The notes: a model not told the origin generated them from the sequence alone. A stretch of DNA of 64,000 bases from CAYZHV01 sp046541355 (GCA_046541355.1 JBKHDM010000001.1:1-64000); one strand, 5' to 3'. Shown: positions 1 to 8,368, numbered from the stretch's first letter. Numbers and translations are program-made.

Positions 1-187
1 CTGCCGCCGCTGCCGCCCCTGCCGGTGTCATCGGCGACCCGACAGAGGCCGCCTGGCATCCTGTCCGCTGGAGATATAACCGCTGTGTATCACGGGCAGG
101 CCGTGGACTCATCCCTTAGCCCGGGCCGGCCCGGGCCGGAGAGCCGGGAGAAGGGGCAGCAGGGCTGAGCAGTTTTACACCCAAGGG

Positions 188-221
188 AAAAAAAAGACCC
201 CCGATGCCGAGGCACCGGGGG
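188..221 (-). terminator. Intrinsic terminator downstream of dps
   Basis: Read on the minus strand there is a GC-rich hairpin (outer arms 198-203 and 216-221, inner arms 205-208 and 211-214) followed by a run of eight T. It lies 26 bases past the dps stop, so it most likely ends the dps transcript. Upstream of it, 1-187 shows nothing I can assign with confidence. Confidence 0.85.
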
Positions 222-246
222 CGGTTACTCTCACATGCAGGAGAGA

Positions 247-717
247 TCAGCCGGCGAAGGCGCTCCAGAACCAGCGCTGCTTTTCGAACTTCCGAAGCAT
301 CTCGACGCCGAAGTCCGAGGTGCCCTCATCGTCGTGCTGGTTGGCGGCGTCGATGAGCTCCCGAACCCGGGCGATCTGATACTCGAGGTCCTTGAGCACG
401 AGCTCACAGGTCTCCTTGGAGTCGTACTTCCGACTCGGAAGCTCGTCGAGCTCGCTCATCTCGAGGTACTCTCGATAGGTGGTGGCAGGTCGGTTACCGA
501 GGGAAAGAATCCGCTCAGCCACATCGTCGATGATCTCCGCGAGTTCCTCGTACATGGACTGAAGCTCCCTGTGTACGGTAAAGAACTCCTTTCCCTCGAC
601 GTTCCAGTGGAGGGCGTGGAGATGGCCGTAGACGAGATGGAAATCGGCGAGGATAGTGTTAAGCTTGCCGGTTACAACTTCTACTGCGCTCTTCTCAAGA
701 TCGGTATGTGTCGTCAT
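247..717 (-). CDS. dps: Dps-family ferritin-like DNA-binding/iron-storage protein
   Basis: This 156-residue protein has the length and pattern of Dps. These proteins form dodecameric cages that oxidise and store iron using peroxide and protect DNA under oxidative stress. The intersubunit ferroxidase pattern is exact in spacing: His37 (in LHWNV), His49, Asp64 and Glu68, the H-12-H-15-D-4-E arrangement of the family. The ATG at 717 is preceded by AAGGAG about 10 bases upstream. The gene stands alone, diverging from the riboflavin operon, with its own promoter and terminator. Oxidative-stress control would be expected for the family, but I see no convincing PerR, Fur or OxyR box. Confidence 0.93.
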   Translation of the reverse strand: MTTHTDLEKSAVEVVTGKLNTILADFHLVYGHLHALHWNVEGKEFFTVHRELQSMYEELAEIIDDVAERILSLGNRPATTYREYLEMSELDELPSRKYDSKETCELVLKDLEYQIARVRELIDAANQHDDEGTSDFGVEMLRKFEKQRWFWSAFAG

Positions 718-756
718 AAAATCGTACTCCTTACTTTGTGGTCAATTCTCACAGTC

Positions 757-785
757 AATGTACCTAAACTCACGGATAATGGCAA
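757..785 (-). promoter_or_regulatory. Putative sigma-70 promoter of dps
   Basis: On the minus strand TTGCCA (780-785) and TACATT (757-762) are separated by 17 bases, followed by a leader of about 30 bases with a Shine-Dalgarno sequence. The match is fair, not consensus. Confidence 0.45.
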
Positions 786-842
786 GAAAAATCGGAATGA
801 TTCTTAACTGCGAGGGTAAGGTATGACGGGACCGGTGAGGGA

Positions 843-871
843 TTGACAGCAGGATGAATATTGGGTATTCT
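843..871 (+). promoter_or_regulatory. Consensus sigma-70 promoter of the riboflavin operon
   Basis: TTGACA (843-848) and TATTCT (866-871) are separated by exactly 17 bases. The predicted start, about seven bases past the -10 box, is near 878, which is the first base of the riboswitch P1 stem, so promoter and riboswitch support each other. Confidence 0.85.
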
Positions 872-877
872 TTTATC

Positions 878-1005
878 GGTTTTCGGGGCAGGGTGCGTCG
901 ACAGTGGCGACAATTCCCGACCGGCGGTTAGAGTCCGCGAGTGCCGCAAGGCGCTGAACCGGTGCAATTCCGGTACCGACGGTATAGTCCGGATGGGAGA
1001 AAACC
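878..1005 (+). promoter_or_regulatory. FMN riboswitch (RFN element) controlling the rib operon
   Basis: The region carries the conserved RFN blocks in order: the TTCGGGGCAGGGTG-like opening, AATTCCCGACCGGCGGT, AGTCCGCGA, then AATTCCGGTACCGACGGTATAGTC-like and GGATGGGAGAA blocks. The closing P1 helix is visible as GGTTTT (878-883) pairing with AAAACC (1000-1005). It lies between a consensus promoter and an intrinsic terminator, upstream of ribD. FMN binding is expected to favour the terminator and reduce expression of all four rib genes. The family assignment follows from sequence. The attenuation direction is inferred from the downstream terminator; I did not derive an antiterminator fold. 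Confidence 0.96.
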
Positions 1006-1097
1006 AACAGAGCAGGTCGCAGATGTCTCAGCGTCGTCTGCGGTGGCAGGAGAGGTAAACACACTCTCCATTCTGCTCCTCCCGTCATCAACGAAAG

Positions 1098-1125
1098 AAC
1101 CCCGAGCGAGAGCTCGGGTTTTTTT
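1098..1125 (+). terminator. Riboswitch-linked intrinsic terminator upstream of ribD
   Basis: CCCGAGC (1101-1107) and GCTCGGG (1112-1118) form a perfect 7-bp stem with a four-base loop, followed by seven T. It lies between the FMN aptamer and ribD, so it is the likely expression platform. Confidence 0.9.
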
Positions 1126-1194
1126 GTGCGATGGCGCCGACTCAAGCGGGAGCGGCGCGTCGAAGAAGAGTCTGCCCCGAACCGGGAGGCTCCT

Positions 1195-2367
1195 ATGTGC
1201 AACAACTGTCAATCCGGATATCTCGACGAAACCTTGCGTCTCGCCGGGATGGGTCGTGGACAGGTCTTTCCCAACCCGATGGTAGGCTCCGTGGTCCTCA
1301 AGGAAGACCGGGTCGTCGGCCGCGGCTATCACCGCCGGTACGGCTCCCTCCACGCCGAGGCTGAGGCGTTGAAGGAGGCGGGAGATCGAGCGAGGGGTGG
1401 CGTTCTCTACTGCAACCTCGAGCCGTGCTCCTACACAGCTCCGGAGAAACACCAGCCGCCCTGCACCGACCGGATCATCGAGGCGGGGGTCGCTCAGGTT
1501 GTCATCGGACAGCTCGACCCTAATCCGCGGGTCCGAGGTCGGGGGGTGCGAAAACTGCAGGAGGCGGGAATCGAGGTTCTCCTGGAGGAGAGGCCGGAGG
1601 AGTTCCTCCGTTTTAACGACGCGTTCAACACCTACATGTCTCTCCGACGGCCGTTTGTCCACCTCAAACTCGCCATGAGTCTCGACGGGCGGATTGCGAC
1701 CTTTCAGGGGGACTCCAAGTGGATCAGCGACGAGGCGGCGCGACGGGAAGTACACGCCCTCAGGGCGGAGCGGGAGGCTGTAGCGGTGGGTGTTGGAACG
1801 GTTATCGCCGACGACCCGTCGCTGACAGTTCGCCTCGTCGAGGGGAGCTCACCGAAGGCGGTAATCTTCGACTCCCACCTTCGCACTCCCCCGGGCTCCA
1901 CCCTCCTGCGCGAGCGACCTGATCAGACGGTGATACTCGCAGCCACACCTCCCGCTGAGGACCCGGGCTTCAATCTCCGACGAGAGAAGCTCGAGTCGAC
2001 AGGCGCGACGGTACTGCTCGGCGACTCGGACCAGGGGCGGGTCGACCTCGCCTCGGCCCTGCAGAACCTCCGGGAGGCGGGAGTTCGATCCCTCCTCGTC
2101 GAAGGTGGCAGCGAGCTTGCCACCTCCTTTCTCCGCGAGGAACTTTTCGACCGACTGACCGCTTACCTCGCACCAATTGTAATCGGCAGCGGCGTCAACG
2201 GCGTAGGAAACCTCGAGGTCGACGCGGTCTGCCGGGCGCTCCGGTTTGAGGGTGTCCGGTGGCGTTCCCTTGGGGATCAGCAGGTGTTCGACGCCTACCG
2301 CCTCGGCTGGATCGACGAAGTCACCGCACCCCTGGAGGAGTACACCAATGTTTACCGGGCTAGTTGA
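1195..2367 (+). CDS. ribD: Bifunctional diaminohydroxyphosphoribosylaminopyrimidine deaminase / 5-amino-6-(5-phosphoribosylamino)uracil reductase
   Basis: RibD performs steps two and three of riboflavin synthesis from GTP: deamination of the pyrimidine ring and NADPH-dependent reduction of the ribose. The N-terminal zinc deaminase shows HAE (His53-Glu55) and the NLEPCS...PPC motif (Cys78, Cys90). The reductase follows from about residue 150, with KLAMSLDGRIA and the GVGTVIADDPSLTVR stretch. An in-frame ATG at 1126 touches the terminator and lacks a ribosome site, whereas the ATG at 1195 has GGAGG about eight bases upstream, so 1195 is chosen (390 residues). It is the first gene of the rib operon and overlaps ribE by 20 bases. 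Confidence 0.95.
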   Translation: MCNNCQSGYLDETLRLAGMGRGQVFPNPMVGSVVLKEDRVVGRGYHRRYGSLHAEAEALKEAGDRARGGVLYCNLEPCSYTAPEKHQPPCTDRIIEAGVAQVVIGQLDPNPRVRGRGVRKLQEAGIEVLLEERPEEFLRFNDAFNTYMSLRRPFVHLKLAMSLDGRIATFQGDSKWISDEAARREVHALRAEREAVAVGVGTVIADDPSLTVRLVEGSSPKAVIFDSHLRTPPGSTLLRERPDQTVILAATPPAEDPGFNLRREKLESTGATVLLGDSDQGRVDLASALQNLREAGVRSLLVEGGSELATSFLREELFDRLTAYLAPIVIGSGVNGVGNLEVDAVCRALRFEGVRWRSLGDQQVFDAYRLGWIDEVTAPLEEYTNVYRAS

Positions 2368-3010
2368 AGAGATAGGAACGGTGAGAGGGGTGCGCAGGAG
2401 CGGGGCGTATCAGATGCTCGAAATCGAGGCGAACAAGATTCTTGCCGGTACCGCCGCGGGGGACTCGATCTCCATCGACGGGGCGTGCCAGACGGTAACG
2501 GCGATGACCAACGACTCCTTCTCCGTGGAGACCTTGGCGGCGAGCCTGGAAAAGACCACCTTTGCCTCCTACCGACCGGGTCGAAAGGTGAACCTCGAGC
2601 GCGCCCTCACCCCGGACCGGAGACTCGGGGGACACTTCGTCCAGGGCCATGTTGACGGGACCGGGACGGTCGCCTCGGTGGAGGAGGACGGACGCAACGT
2701 CTACTTTGCAGTCCGTCTCACAGATGAGCTGGCGCGGTACTGTGTCAGTGAGGGCTCCATAGCCGTAGACGGGGTGAGCCTGACGATCTCGAAGATCGCG
2801 GAGAACCTGGTGATGATCAACGTCATCCCGACGACCTGGCGGGAGACGGTACTTCGGGAACGGAAGGTAGGCGATCCGGTCAACATCGAGGTGGACATCA
2901 TCGGCCGCTACGTCGCCCGAATGCTCGGCCTCGAGGGGAACCCAGATAAAAATGGTGGGCCTTCGACCCAGGGCGTCACACTCGAGAAGCTGAAAGCGTA
3001 TGGATTCTAG
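2348..3010 (+). CDS. ribE: Riboflavin synthase, alpha subunit
   Basis: This enzyme catalyses dismutation of two 6,7-dimethyl-8-ribityllumazine molecules to riboflavin. The 220-residue protein begins MFTGLVEEIG, the near-invariant start of the family, and contains two lumazine-binding barrels. The first ends near GDSISIDGACQTV and the second contains GSIAVDGVSLTI. The start at 2348 is fixed by this N-terminus and by GGAGG about 10 bases upstream inside ribD. Overlap with ribD suggests translational coupling. Confidence 0.96.
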   Translation: MFTGLVEEIGTVRGVRRSGAYQMLEIEANKILAGTAAGDSISIDGACQTVTAMTNDSFSVETLAASLEKTTFASYRPGRKVNLERALTPDRRLGGHFVQGHVDGTGTVASVEEDGRNVYFAVRLTDELARYCVSEGSIAVDGVSLTISKIAENLVMINVIPTTWRETVLRERKVGDPVNIEVDIIGRYVARMLGLEGNPDKNGGPSTQGVTLEKLKAYGF

Positions 3011-3020
3011 GAGGAAGCAG

Positions 3021-4289
3021 ATGCGAACAGATGTAGCTGAAAAAAAGAACCGGGCAGCCGAAGGGTGGATGGACAGGATGGAACAGGCGATCGAGCACGT
3101 TCGCAAAGGGGGCATGGTCCTCGTCCGGGACAACGAGGGGCGTGAGAACGAGGGGGACCTGGTATGCGCCGCCGAGCTGGTCACCCCGGAGACCATCGCC
3201 TTTATGGCCGTCCGCGGTCGCGGCCTCATCTGCCAGAGCATAACCGAGGAGACAGCGCGGCGTCTCCAGCTCCCTCCCCAGGCGCCGATCAATCGTGAGA
3301 GCAACAGCACCGCCTTTACCGTGAGCGTCGACGCGGCAGACGGTATTACCACCGGTATATCCGCCGCCGACCGCGCCCGGACCGCCTCGATCCTCGCAAA
3401 CCCCGACGCCGAGCCGGGAGAGCTCGTCCGGCCGGGCCACCTCTTTCCTATCGTGGCAAAGCCCCGGGGTGTTTTCGAGCGGCAGGGCCACACCGAAGCC
3501 TCCGTCGACCTCGCTCGCCTCGCCGGCCTCGCACCCTCCGGAATCATCTGCGAGATTCTAAACGACGACGGCACGATGGCCCGGGGTGAGGAGCTCGAGG
3601 AACTCGCCCTGGGCTGGGATATGCCCCTTGTAACCGTCGAGGAGATCCTCGCCTACCGTGACGCCGTCGGCGATATCCCCCTCGAGGCGACAGCCCCGAC
3701 CCGGTTGCCCACAGCCGAGGGCACCTTCGAGATGCGGGTTTTCAAAAGCGGCGATCCCGCGGCGGAGGAGCTTGCGGTCCTCGAGCATCGAGGCAGGCAC
3801 GACGCAGAGGGTCAGGCGCCTCTGGTCCGGCTCCACTCGGAGTGCTTTACCGGAGAGTCCCTCGGCAGCGAGCGGTGCGACTGTGGGCCTCAGCTCGAGA
3901 TTGCAATGAGGGAGATCGCCAGGGAGGGAGGAGCGATCGTCTATCTTCGCCAGGAGGGCCGTGGGATCGGGCTTTTCGAGAAGATCCGCGCCTACGCGCT
4001 TCAGGACGGCGGTATGGACACCCTTGAGGCGAACCTCGCCCTCGGCCACCAGGGCGACCAACGGCGCTACGGCGCGGCGGCAAGGGTTCTCAGAGAGCGG
4101 GGCTACGATCGGGTGCGGATTATGACCAACAATCCCGAGAAAGTTGCAGCCCTCCGGCGGGCGGGGATCGAGGTGATCGAGCGTATTCCGATTTACGCCG
4201 GCCACGGGGATGAGAACGCCTTCTACATGGAGACCAAATATAAGCGAATGGGGCACATCGCCCCGGAAAGGAGCAGTTCAGATGAGTAA
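3021..4289 (+). CDS. ribBA: Bifunctional 3,4-dihydroxy-2-butanone-4-phosphate synthase / GTP cyclohydrolase II
   Basis: RibBA supplies both precursors of the lumazine. The N-terminal RibB half makes dihydroxybutanone phosphate from ribulose 5-phosphate, and the C-terminal RibA half opens GTP. RibB motifs include RDNEGRENEGDL and the NDDGTMAR stretch near its end. RibA shows the zinc-binding SECFTGE...RCDCG cysteines, RQEGRGIGL and the TNNPEK motif near the C-terminus. The ATG at 3021 (422 residues) has AGGAGG seven bases upstream, better than the in-frame ATG at 3000 inside ribE. Its stop overlaps the ribH start by eight bases. Confidence 0.95.
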   Translation: MRTDVAEKKNRAAEGWMDRMEQAIEHVRKGGMVLVRDNEGRENEGDLVCAAELVTPETIAFMAVRGRGLICQSITEETARRLQLPPQAPINRESNSTAFTVSVDAADGITTGISAADRARTASILANPDAEPGELVRPGHLFPIVAKPRGVFERQGHTEASVDLARLAGLAPSGIICEILNDDGTMARGEELEELALGWDMPLVTVEEILAYRDAVGDIPLEATAPTRLPTAEGTFEMRVFKSGDPAAEELAVLEHRGRHDAEGQAPLVRLHSECFTGESLGSERCDCGPQLEIAMREIAREGGAIVYLRQEGRGIGLFEKIRAYALQDGGMDTLEANLALGHQGDQRRYGAAARVLRERGYDRVRIMTNNPEKVAALRRAGIEVIERIPIYAGHGDENAFYMETKYKRMGHIAPERSSSDE

Positions 4290-4758
4290 CTACAAGAGTA
4301 TCGAAGGGGTGCTGAGGGGCGATGGTCGCAGTTTCGCGGTGGTCGTCGGTCGCTTCAACTCCTTTATCACCGAGCGCCTGCTCGAGGGCGCGATGGACTG
4401 TCTTGTACGACACGGCGTTTCGCAGGAGTCGGTCACGGTTATCCGGGTGCCCGGGTCCTGGGAGATCCCCCTCGCTGCCAGGCGCGTGGCAACTTCACGC
4501 TCTTTTGACGGGGTGATCTGTCTCGGCGCGGTGATCCGTGGAGGAACCCCCCACTTTGACTACGTCGCCGCGGAGGTAAGCAAGGGTGTCGCCGCAGTCG
4601 GTCTCGAAAGCGGCGTGCCTGTTACCTTCGGTGTCCTGACCACCGATACGATCGAGCAGGCTGTTGAGCGGGCAGGAACCAAGGCGGGAAACAAAGGGTG
4701 GGAGGCGGCGCAGAGCGCTCTCGAGATGGTCGACCTGATGGGTCAGTTGCCGGGATAG
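4282..4758 (+). CDS. ribH: 6,7-dimethyl-8-ribityllumazine synthase
   Basis: This 158-residue protein condenses the two branch products into lumazine, the substrate of RibE. It has the family motifs VVGRFNSFITERLLEGA, VPGSWEIPLAA, CLGAVIRGGTPHFDYVA and PVTFGVLTTDT, including the active-site His of the GxTPHF loop. The start at 4282 overlaps the ribBA stop and has AAGGAG upstream. It is the last gene of the operon. The next gene lies on the opposite strand. Confidence 0.95.
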   Translation: MSNYKSIEGVLRGDGRSFAVVVGRFNSFITERLLEGAMDCLVRHGVSQESVTVIRVPGSWEIPLAARRVATSRSFDGVICLGAVIRGGTPHFDYVAAEVSKGVAAVGLESGVPVTFGVLTTDTIEQAVERAGTKAGNKGWEAAQSALEMVDLMGQLPG

Positions 4759-4793
4759 GCTGATCCTGCGCCCGCCCCGGGATTGCATCTGTT

Positions 4794-5192
4794 TCAGGAG
4801 GCGTGGGCCGCCCTTCTGCGCATCCGATCGCGCAGGTTGAGAGCGAGTGAGACCCCGAGGGCAAGAAAGAAGAGGATCCCCGTCCACAGCTCCACCTGCG
4901 GCCCCGGGACCCGCAACCCGAAAAGCCTCTGAAGCACGTAGGTAATGTAGCTGCGGGGAAGCCCCTGTTCCCCGAGGAGGTGGAGCACCTGCCAGTGCCA
5001 GTCAGTGAGAGGGCAGTAGCCGATTCCGTAAAAGAGACCCAGGATAAACCAGGATGCCCCGGTGAGAAGAAGGGTGACCAGGTTCGCCCGGCGGGTCGCC
5101 CCCCAGATCCAGCCGATCAGGTTGAAGAGGGTGAGCCCGCCGTGAAAGAGGAGCAGGGCGATATCCGCGGCCTGCAGTAAAACCATCACCAC
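4794..5192 (-). CDS. Small DUF2784-like integral membrane protein
   Basis: A 132-residue hydrophobic protein with about four predicted membrane helices and an invariant-looking GYCPLTDWHW segment between helices 2 and 3. A CPLT motif after the second helix is typical of DUF2784 proteins, whose function is unknown, so I place it there tentatively. Two GTG codons (5192, 5189) and an ATG (5186) are possible starts. AAGGAG at 5201-5206 best fits the GTG codons. The next gene upstream on this strand ends over 100 bases away, so it may have its own promoter. Confidence 0.6.
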   Translation of the reverse strand: MVMVLLQAADIALLLFHGGLTLFNLIGWIWGATRRANLVTLLLTGASWFILGLFYGIGYCPLTDWHWQVLHLLGEQGLPRSYITYVLQRLFGLRVPGPQVELWTGILFFLALGVSLALNLRDRMRRRAAHAS

Positions 5193-5294
5193 CTCGGACG
5201 CTCCTTCGGGAAGCGATCCCGGTTGAGCTCGATGAGCCCCGGGCGTTGGCCGAGCACCTCGTATGTGGGAATCGGATCAGGAGCACCGTTCAAG

Positions 5295-6323
5295 CTACTC
5301 CGCCTCGCTGTGCCGGGGCAGCTCTTCGATGTCCCGCTCAAAATCTATCTCACCCTCCCCGGGCAGGACCGCCACAATGTAGCGCTCCGGGTTGTGGAGC
5401 TGGACGTAGCGTCCCTGGGCGCGCAGGGCGTAGCGACTCTCTATCGGCCGGTGGCCTCCGAACAGGTAGGTATCTCCACGGTCGGGACCAAAAAAGAAGC
5501 GCAGGGTCTGGGCCACACTGTCTGGTTCCGCCTGGCCGTTTGCCGTCCAGGTGAGACCGGCGACGACCTCCTCGGAGGTCGCACCGTTGACAATCTCTCC
5601 CGGCTCAAAGGGGCGGACCGGCTCGGCGTGACTCACGAGAAACCTGTTACCCACCGCCATCAAGGGGAGGCTCTTTTCAAATCGGTAGATCGAAGAGACC
5701 GGTGCGCCCGGGTAGAAGCGGTCCATATAGTCCGCCACCATCGCTCCTTCCTCTACGAACTTTCTAAACGGGTAGTTTCCTTCCCTGTACTCATTGGCGA
5801 TGTTCTCATGATTTCCCTTTAATCCGTGGACCATCCCGGGAAAGGAGTCCTTGAGGCTCGCCACCATCATGAGTACCCCGAGACTTTCGGTCATCTCCCC
5901 GTCGCCGGCGGCCCTCCGCCTGTAACCACCCTTGTACTCCTCGTACGCCTCAAACCAGCGATCCATCGCCCTCGCCTCACCGTGGACGTAGTCGCCTACA
6001 AAGACAAGCTGCGCCTCCGCCGCCGCGAGGGCGTCGATGAGTCGCATATCAACACCCCAGGGTTTGAGAGAGAACTCCATCAGGGAGATGATGAACCCTC
6101 GACGGCCGTGCAGGTCCGGGACCACTACCGTCGGGATGTCCCGGACAAGGTACACGAGCCCTCCGGGATGCCCCGCCTCGTCGGGAGGACGCACGCTCTG
6201 CCCCTGCTCCGCCATAGCCGCAGTCGCCGCCTCCATTGTCTCGCAGAGCGTAGCGGCGTCGGGAGGAGAGCTCATCGAGGCGAGACGGTGGAGTCGCTGT
6301 TCGAGATCCCCCAGGGTGGACAT
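5295..6323 (-). CDS. Calcineurin-like metallophosphoesterase
   Basis: A 342-residue protein with all metal-binding blocks of the calcineurin-like phosphoesterase fold: PDLHG (Asp70, His72), GDYVHG (Asp111), GNHEN, SHAEP and GGHRPI. These proteins hydrolyse phosphomonoesters or diesters with a dinuclear metal centre; the substrate cannot be read from sequence. It has no signal peptide, so it is probably cytoplasmic. The 192 bases between it and the upstream phosphatase gene hold no further gene that I can support. Confidence 0.85.
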   Translation of the reverse strand: MSTLGDLEQRLHRLASMSSPPDAATLCETMEAATAAMAEQGQSVRPPDEAGHPGGLVYLVRDIPTVVVPDLHGRRGFIISLMEFSLKPWGVDMRLIDALAAAEAQLVFVGDYVHGEARAMDRWFEAYEEYKGGYRRRAAGDGEMTESLGVLMMVASLKDSFPGMVHGLKGNHENIANEYREGNYPFRKFVEEGAMVADYMDRFYPGAPVSSIYRFEKSLPLMAVGNRFLVSHAEPVRPFEPGEIVNGATSEEVVAGLTWTANGQAEPDSVAQTLRFFFGPDRGDTYLFGGHRPIESRYALRAQGRYVQLHNPERYIVAVLPGEGEIDFERDIEELPRHSEAE

Positions 6324-6515
6324 CAGACGCTCATTACCCTCCGGTTACCGTCGCGGAACTCCCGGGCAGATGATCCCGCCGACCCCTGGACACTCTCTCC
6401 GGCAATTCTGCCATGGTGACGCTCCTTTTTCCGGCGTGCTACCTTCAAATCTATGGCTCCGAGGAGCAAATTCCAACTCCCCGGGGTGCGCCCGGGCGGT
6501 AGCGGAGGCGTGAGC

Positions 6516-7130
6516 TCAGGCGGAGACCGCCTCATTCTCGAGATCCGGGGCGAGGCGGTTGTACCAGAGCACCTGCCACCCCTCATCCCGACCGACGAGA
6601 CTCATCGAGAGGTTTCTCAGCGCCGGCTTCCCCGGCCGCAGCTTGCCTGAACTAAGCTCCGAGAGGACCGATATGATAAGCCCGCCGTGACTTACCACCA
6701 GGACCCGCTCGTTCCGGTGGCGCTCGGCGAGTTCCTCGAGGACCGCCAGACCCCGGAGCCGGACGTTCTCCCAGCTCTCGGAGCCGGGTATGGACTCGCT
6801 GTCCCGGTAACGGCTCTTGCGCTCCACCACGTCGAGCCCTTCGGCCTCACCGAACCCGCGCTCCCGGAGCCGGGGCTCGAGAGCTACCTCCAGGGAAGCG
6901 GCAGCTCCGGGGTGTTCCCTCAGGGCGGCGGCTATGATGGTCGCCGTCTCCCTCGCCCGGGAGAGGTCGCTCGAGTAGACCGCGTCCCACCGCTCTTGGC
7001 GGATATAGCTGCCGGTAATCCTCGCCTGTTCCCGGCCGAGGGCGTTGAGGGGTATGTCCGTGGCGCCCTGGGTGAGGCCTTTCAAGTTCCAGTCCGTTTC
7101 GCCGTGTCGGATGAGGCAGAGTTCCGTCAT
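6516..7130 (-). CDS. Histidine phosphatase family protein (phosphoglycerate-mutase-like)
   Basis: A 204-residue protein beginning MTELCLIRHGETDWN, with the RHGE phosphohistidine motif at residues 8-11, the YSSDLSRARETA segment and the second catalytic His in VVSHGG. It matches the broad CobC/GpmB-type histidine phosphatase family; the substrate is unknown. The longer reading frame upstream has no ribosome site and overlaps the divergent macrodomain gene, so the ATG at 7130 is chosen. A good promoter ends about seven bases upstream, implying a leaderless transcript. Confidence 0.87.
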   Translation of the reverse strand: MTELCLIRHGETDWNLKGLTQGATDIPLNALGREQARITGSYIRQERWDAVYSSDLSRARETATIIAAALREHPGAAASLEVALEPRLRERGFGEAEGLDVVERKSRYRDSESIPGSESWENVRLRGLAVLEELAERHRNERVLVVSHGGLIISVLSELSSGKLRPGKPALRNLSMSLVGRDEGWQVLWYNRLAPDLENEAVSA

Positions 7131-7137
7131 TGACCAG

Positions 7138-7166
7138 AGGCTACCCAATTCGGCGTGCCCAGGCAA
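7138..7166 (-). promoter_or_regulatory. Putative promoter giving a leaderless histidine-phosphatase mRNA
   Basis: On the minus strand TTGCCT (7161-7166) and TAGCCT (7138-7143) are 17 bases apart. The predicted start is at about 7131, next to the ATG at 7130, and there is no Shine-Dalgarno sequence. Confidence 0.55.
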
Positions 7167-7172
7167 GGGGGT

Positions 7173-7202
7173 TTGACAGCTCCCTGTGGATGGGGATAGG
7201 TA
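7173..7202 (+). promoter_or_regulatory. Putative promoter of the macrodomain gene
   Basis: TTGACA (7173-7178) is followed after 16-18 bases by GATAGG/TAGGTA, then a short leader with an AAGGGGGAAG ribosome site. It is back to back with the promoter of the histidine phosphatase. The -10 box is weak. Confidence 0.45.
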
Positions 7203-7220
7203 GAAGGAAGGGGGAAGAGC

Positions 7221-7754
7221 ATGAAACAGACAATCCATGGGGTTACAATCGAACTGGTACAAGGGGACATAACAAAGCAACCGGACCTCGATGCCGTGGT
7301 AAACGCGGCCAACGGCTGGTTGACCAGCGGCGGTGGGGTCGCAGGCGCCATCCATCGCGCCGCGGGTCCCGGCCTCGCCGAGGAGTGCGCGCCCCTCGCG
7401 CCAATCTCCCCGGGGGAGGCGGTTATCACCTCCGGCCACAATCTGGCAAATCCCTACGTCATACATACCCTCGGCCCGGTCTACGGAAAGGACAAACCCG
7501 AAGCGGAGATCCTCTCAAGGTGCTACCGTAACTGCCTGAGACGGGGTGAGGAGAAAAACATAACGTCCCTCGGGTTTCCGGCGATCTCCACCGGGGTCTT
7601 CGGCTACCCCGCCGAGAAGGCCGCCCGGGAGGCGATCGCGACGCTCCTCGCCGAGGCCGAGGGATTACAAACCATTACGCTTATCCGCTTCGTGCTTTTT
7701 TCTGATGAGGATCTGCGGGTCCATGAGGAAGCTCTCGAAGGAGAGCTCTCCTGA
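7221..7754 (+). CDS. Macrodomain protein (O-acetyl-ADP-ribose deacetylase / ADP-ribosyl hydrolase type)
   Basis: A 177-residue stand-alone macrodomain. The ADP-ribose-binding features are QGDIT (near residue 15), VVNAANGWLTSGGGVAGAIHRAAG (the MacroD-type catalytic loop with Asn and GGG) and the STGVFGYP phosphate loop. Such proteins remove ADP-ribose from acidic residues or deacetylate O-acetyl-ADP-ribose. A strong AAGGGGGAAG ribosome site precedes the ATG. No sirtuin or ADP-ribosyltransferase partner lies nearby, so a housekeeping role is more likely than a toxin-antitoxin one. Confidence 0.9.
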   Translation: MKQTIHGVTIELVQGDITKQPDLDAVVNAANGWLTSGGGVAGAIHRAAGPGLAEECAPLAPISPGEAVITSGHNLANPYVIHTLGPVYGKDKPEAEILSRCYRNCLRRGEEKNITSLGFPAISTGVFGYPAEKAAREAIATLLAEAEGLQTITLIRFVLFSDEDLRVHEEALEGELS

Positions 7755-7760
7755 ACACGG

Positions 7761-8261
7761 TTACAGGAGCTTTCCGAGCTCCTCGTCGAGCTGCTCGGCA
7801 CCGGCGAAGCTGCCGGGGGGAGCGGTGTGGAGGGTGTAGGCCATTTCGACGCTGCCCCCGTTCTTCTCGATTATCCGGGACATCCGATCCTGAACCTTCC
7901 GGCTCCCCTGTCCGCTCGGGTCCGCCTGCAGGGTGACTACGTAGACCTGCTTACGGGCAAAGTCGAGCTTCTGCATAACCGCGTGCATCGCCGGAGCGAT
8001 CTGCCCCGCCCAGATCGGCGTGAGGAGGTAGAGCGTGGCGTACGGTTTCGCCTCTACCCAGGGCTTACCAACCACCGGAGAGGGTCGGGTTGTAGCCGCC
8101 CGGAATCCCCCGCGGATAAAGCCGAGGAGTCCCTTCATCGGCTTCTCCTCCTCGATCTCGATTACCGCCGCGTGGAGTCGGCGGGCGAGACCATTGGCTA
8201 TGTAGCGGGTGTTGCCGTAGGCGCTGTAGAAGAGAACCGCGGTTCGGTTTGCGTCTGCCAC
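7761..8261 (-). CDS. Flavodoxin-like protein
   Basis: A 166-residue single flavodoxin fold. The FMN phosphate loop is SAYGNTR (residues 13-19), followed by the alpha/beta pattern with TPIWAGQIAPAM as the second flavin-contacting loop. The family carries electrons or acts as small quinone reductases; the partner is unknown. It begins with GTG at 8261. The ribosome site is not evident. It ends six bases from the convergent macrodomain gene. Confidence 0.82.
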   Translation of the reverse strand: MADANRTAVLFYSAYGNTRYIANGLARRLHAAVIEIEEEKPMKGLLGFIRGGFRAATTRPSPVVGKPWVEAKPYATLYLLTPIWAGQIAPAMHAVMQKLDFARKQVYVVTLQADPSGQGSRKVQDRMSRIIEKNGGSVEMAYTLHTAPPGSFAGAEQLDEELGKLL

Positions 8262-8327
8262 ACAGAAAGGGTACTACTAAGTTGCTGCGCTGTCACTGCC
8301 AATCTTTCGCCCCCTGACCCTACCCGG

Positions 8328-8357
8328 TTGATACCCTCGCGGCGCCTTCGATACACT
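8328..8357 (+). promoter_or_regulatory. Putative promoter of the DnaJ-like gene, very short leader
   Basis: TTGATA (8328-8333) and TACACT (8352-8357) are 18 bases apart. Predicted transcription start at about 8364 leaves about five bases before the ATG at 8369, with no ribosome-binding site. Confidence 0.5.
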
Positions 8358-8368
8358 TTCACTCGACC

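Noticed and set aside
3..119. Open frame at the left edge ending in TAG at 117-119
   Set aside because: Codon pattern is mildly coding-like, but only 38 codons are visible and other frames are also partly open; not enough for a partial gene call.
763..810. Fur/PerR-like AT-rich palindrome upstream of dps
   Set aside because: No match good enough to the known consensus boxes.
6323..6586. 87-codon minus-strand frame overlapping the histidine phosphatase end
   Set aside because: Composition and lack of a ribosome site mark it as a shadow frame.
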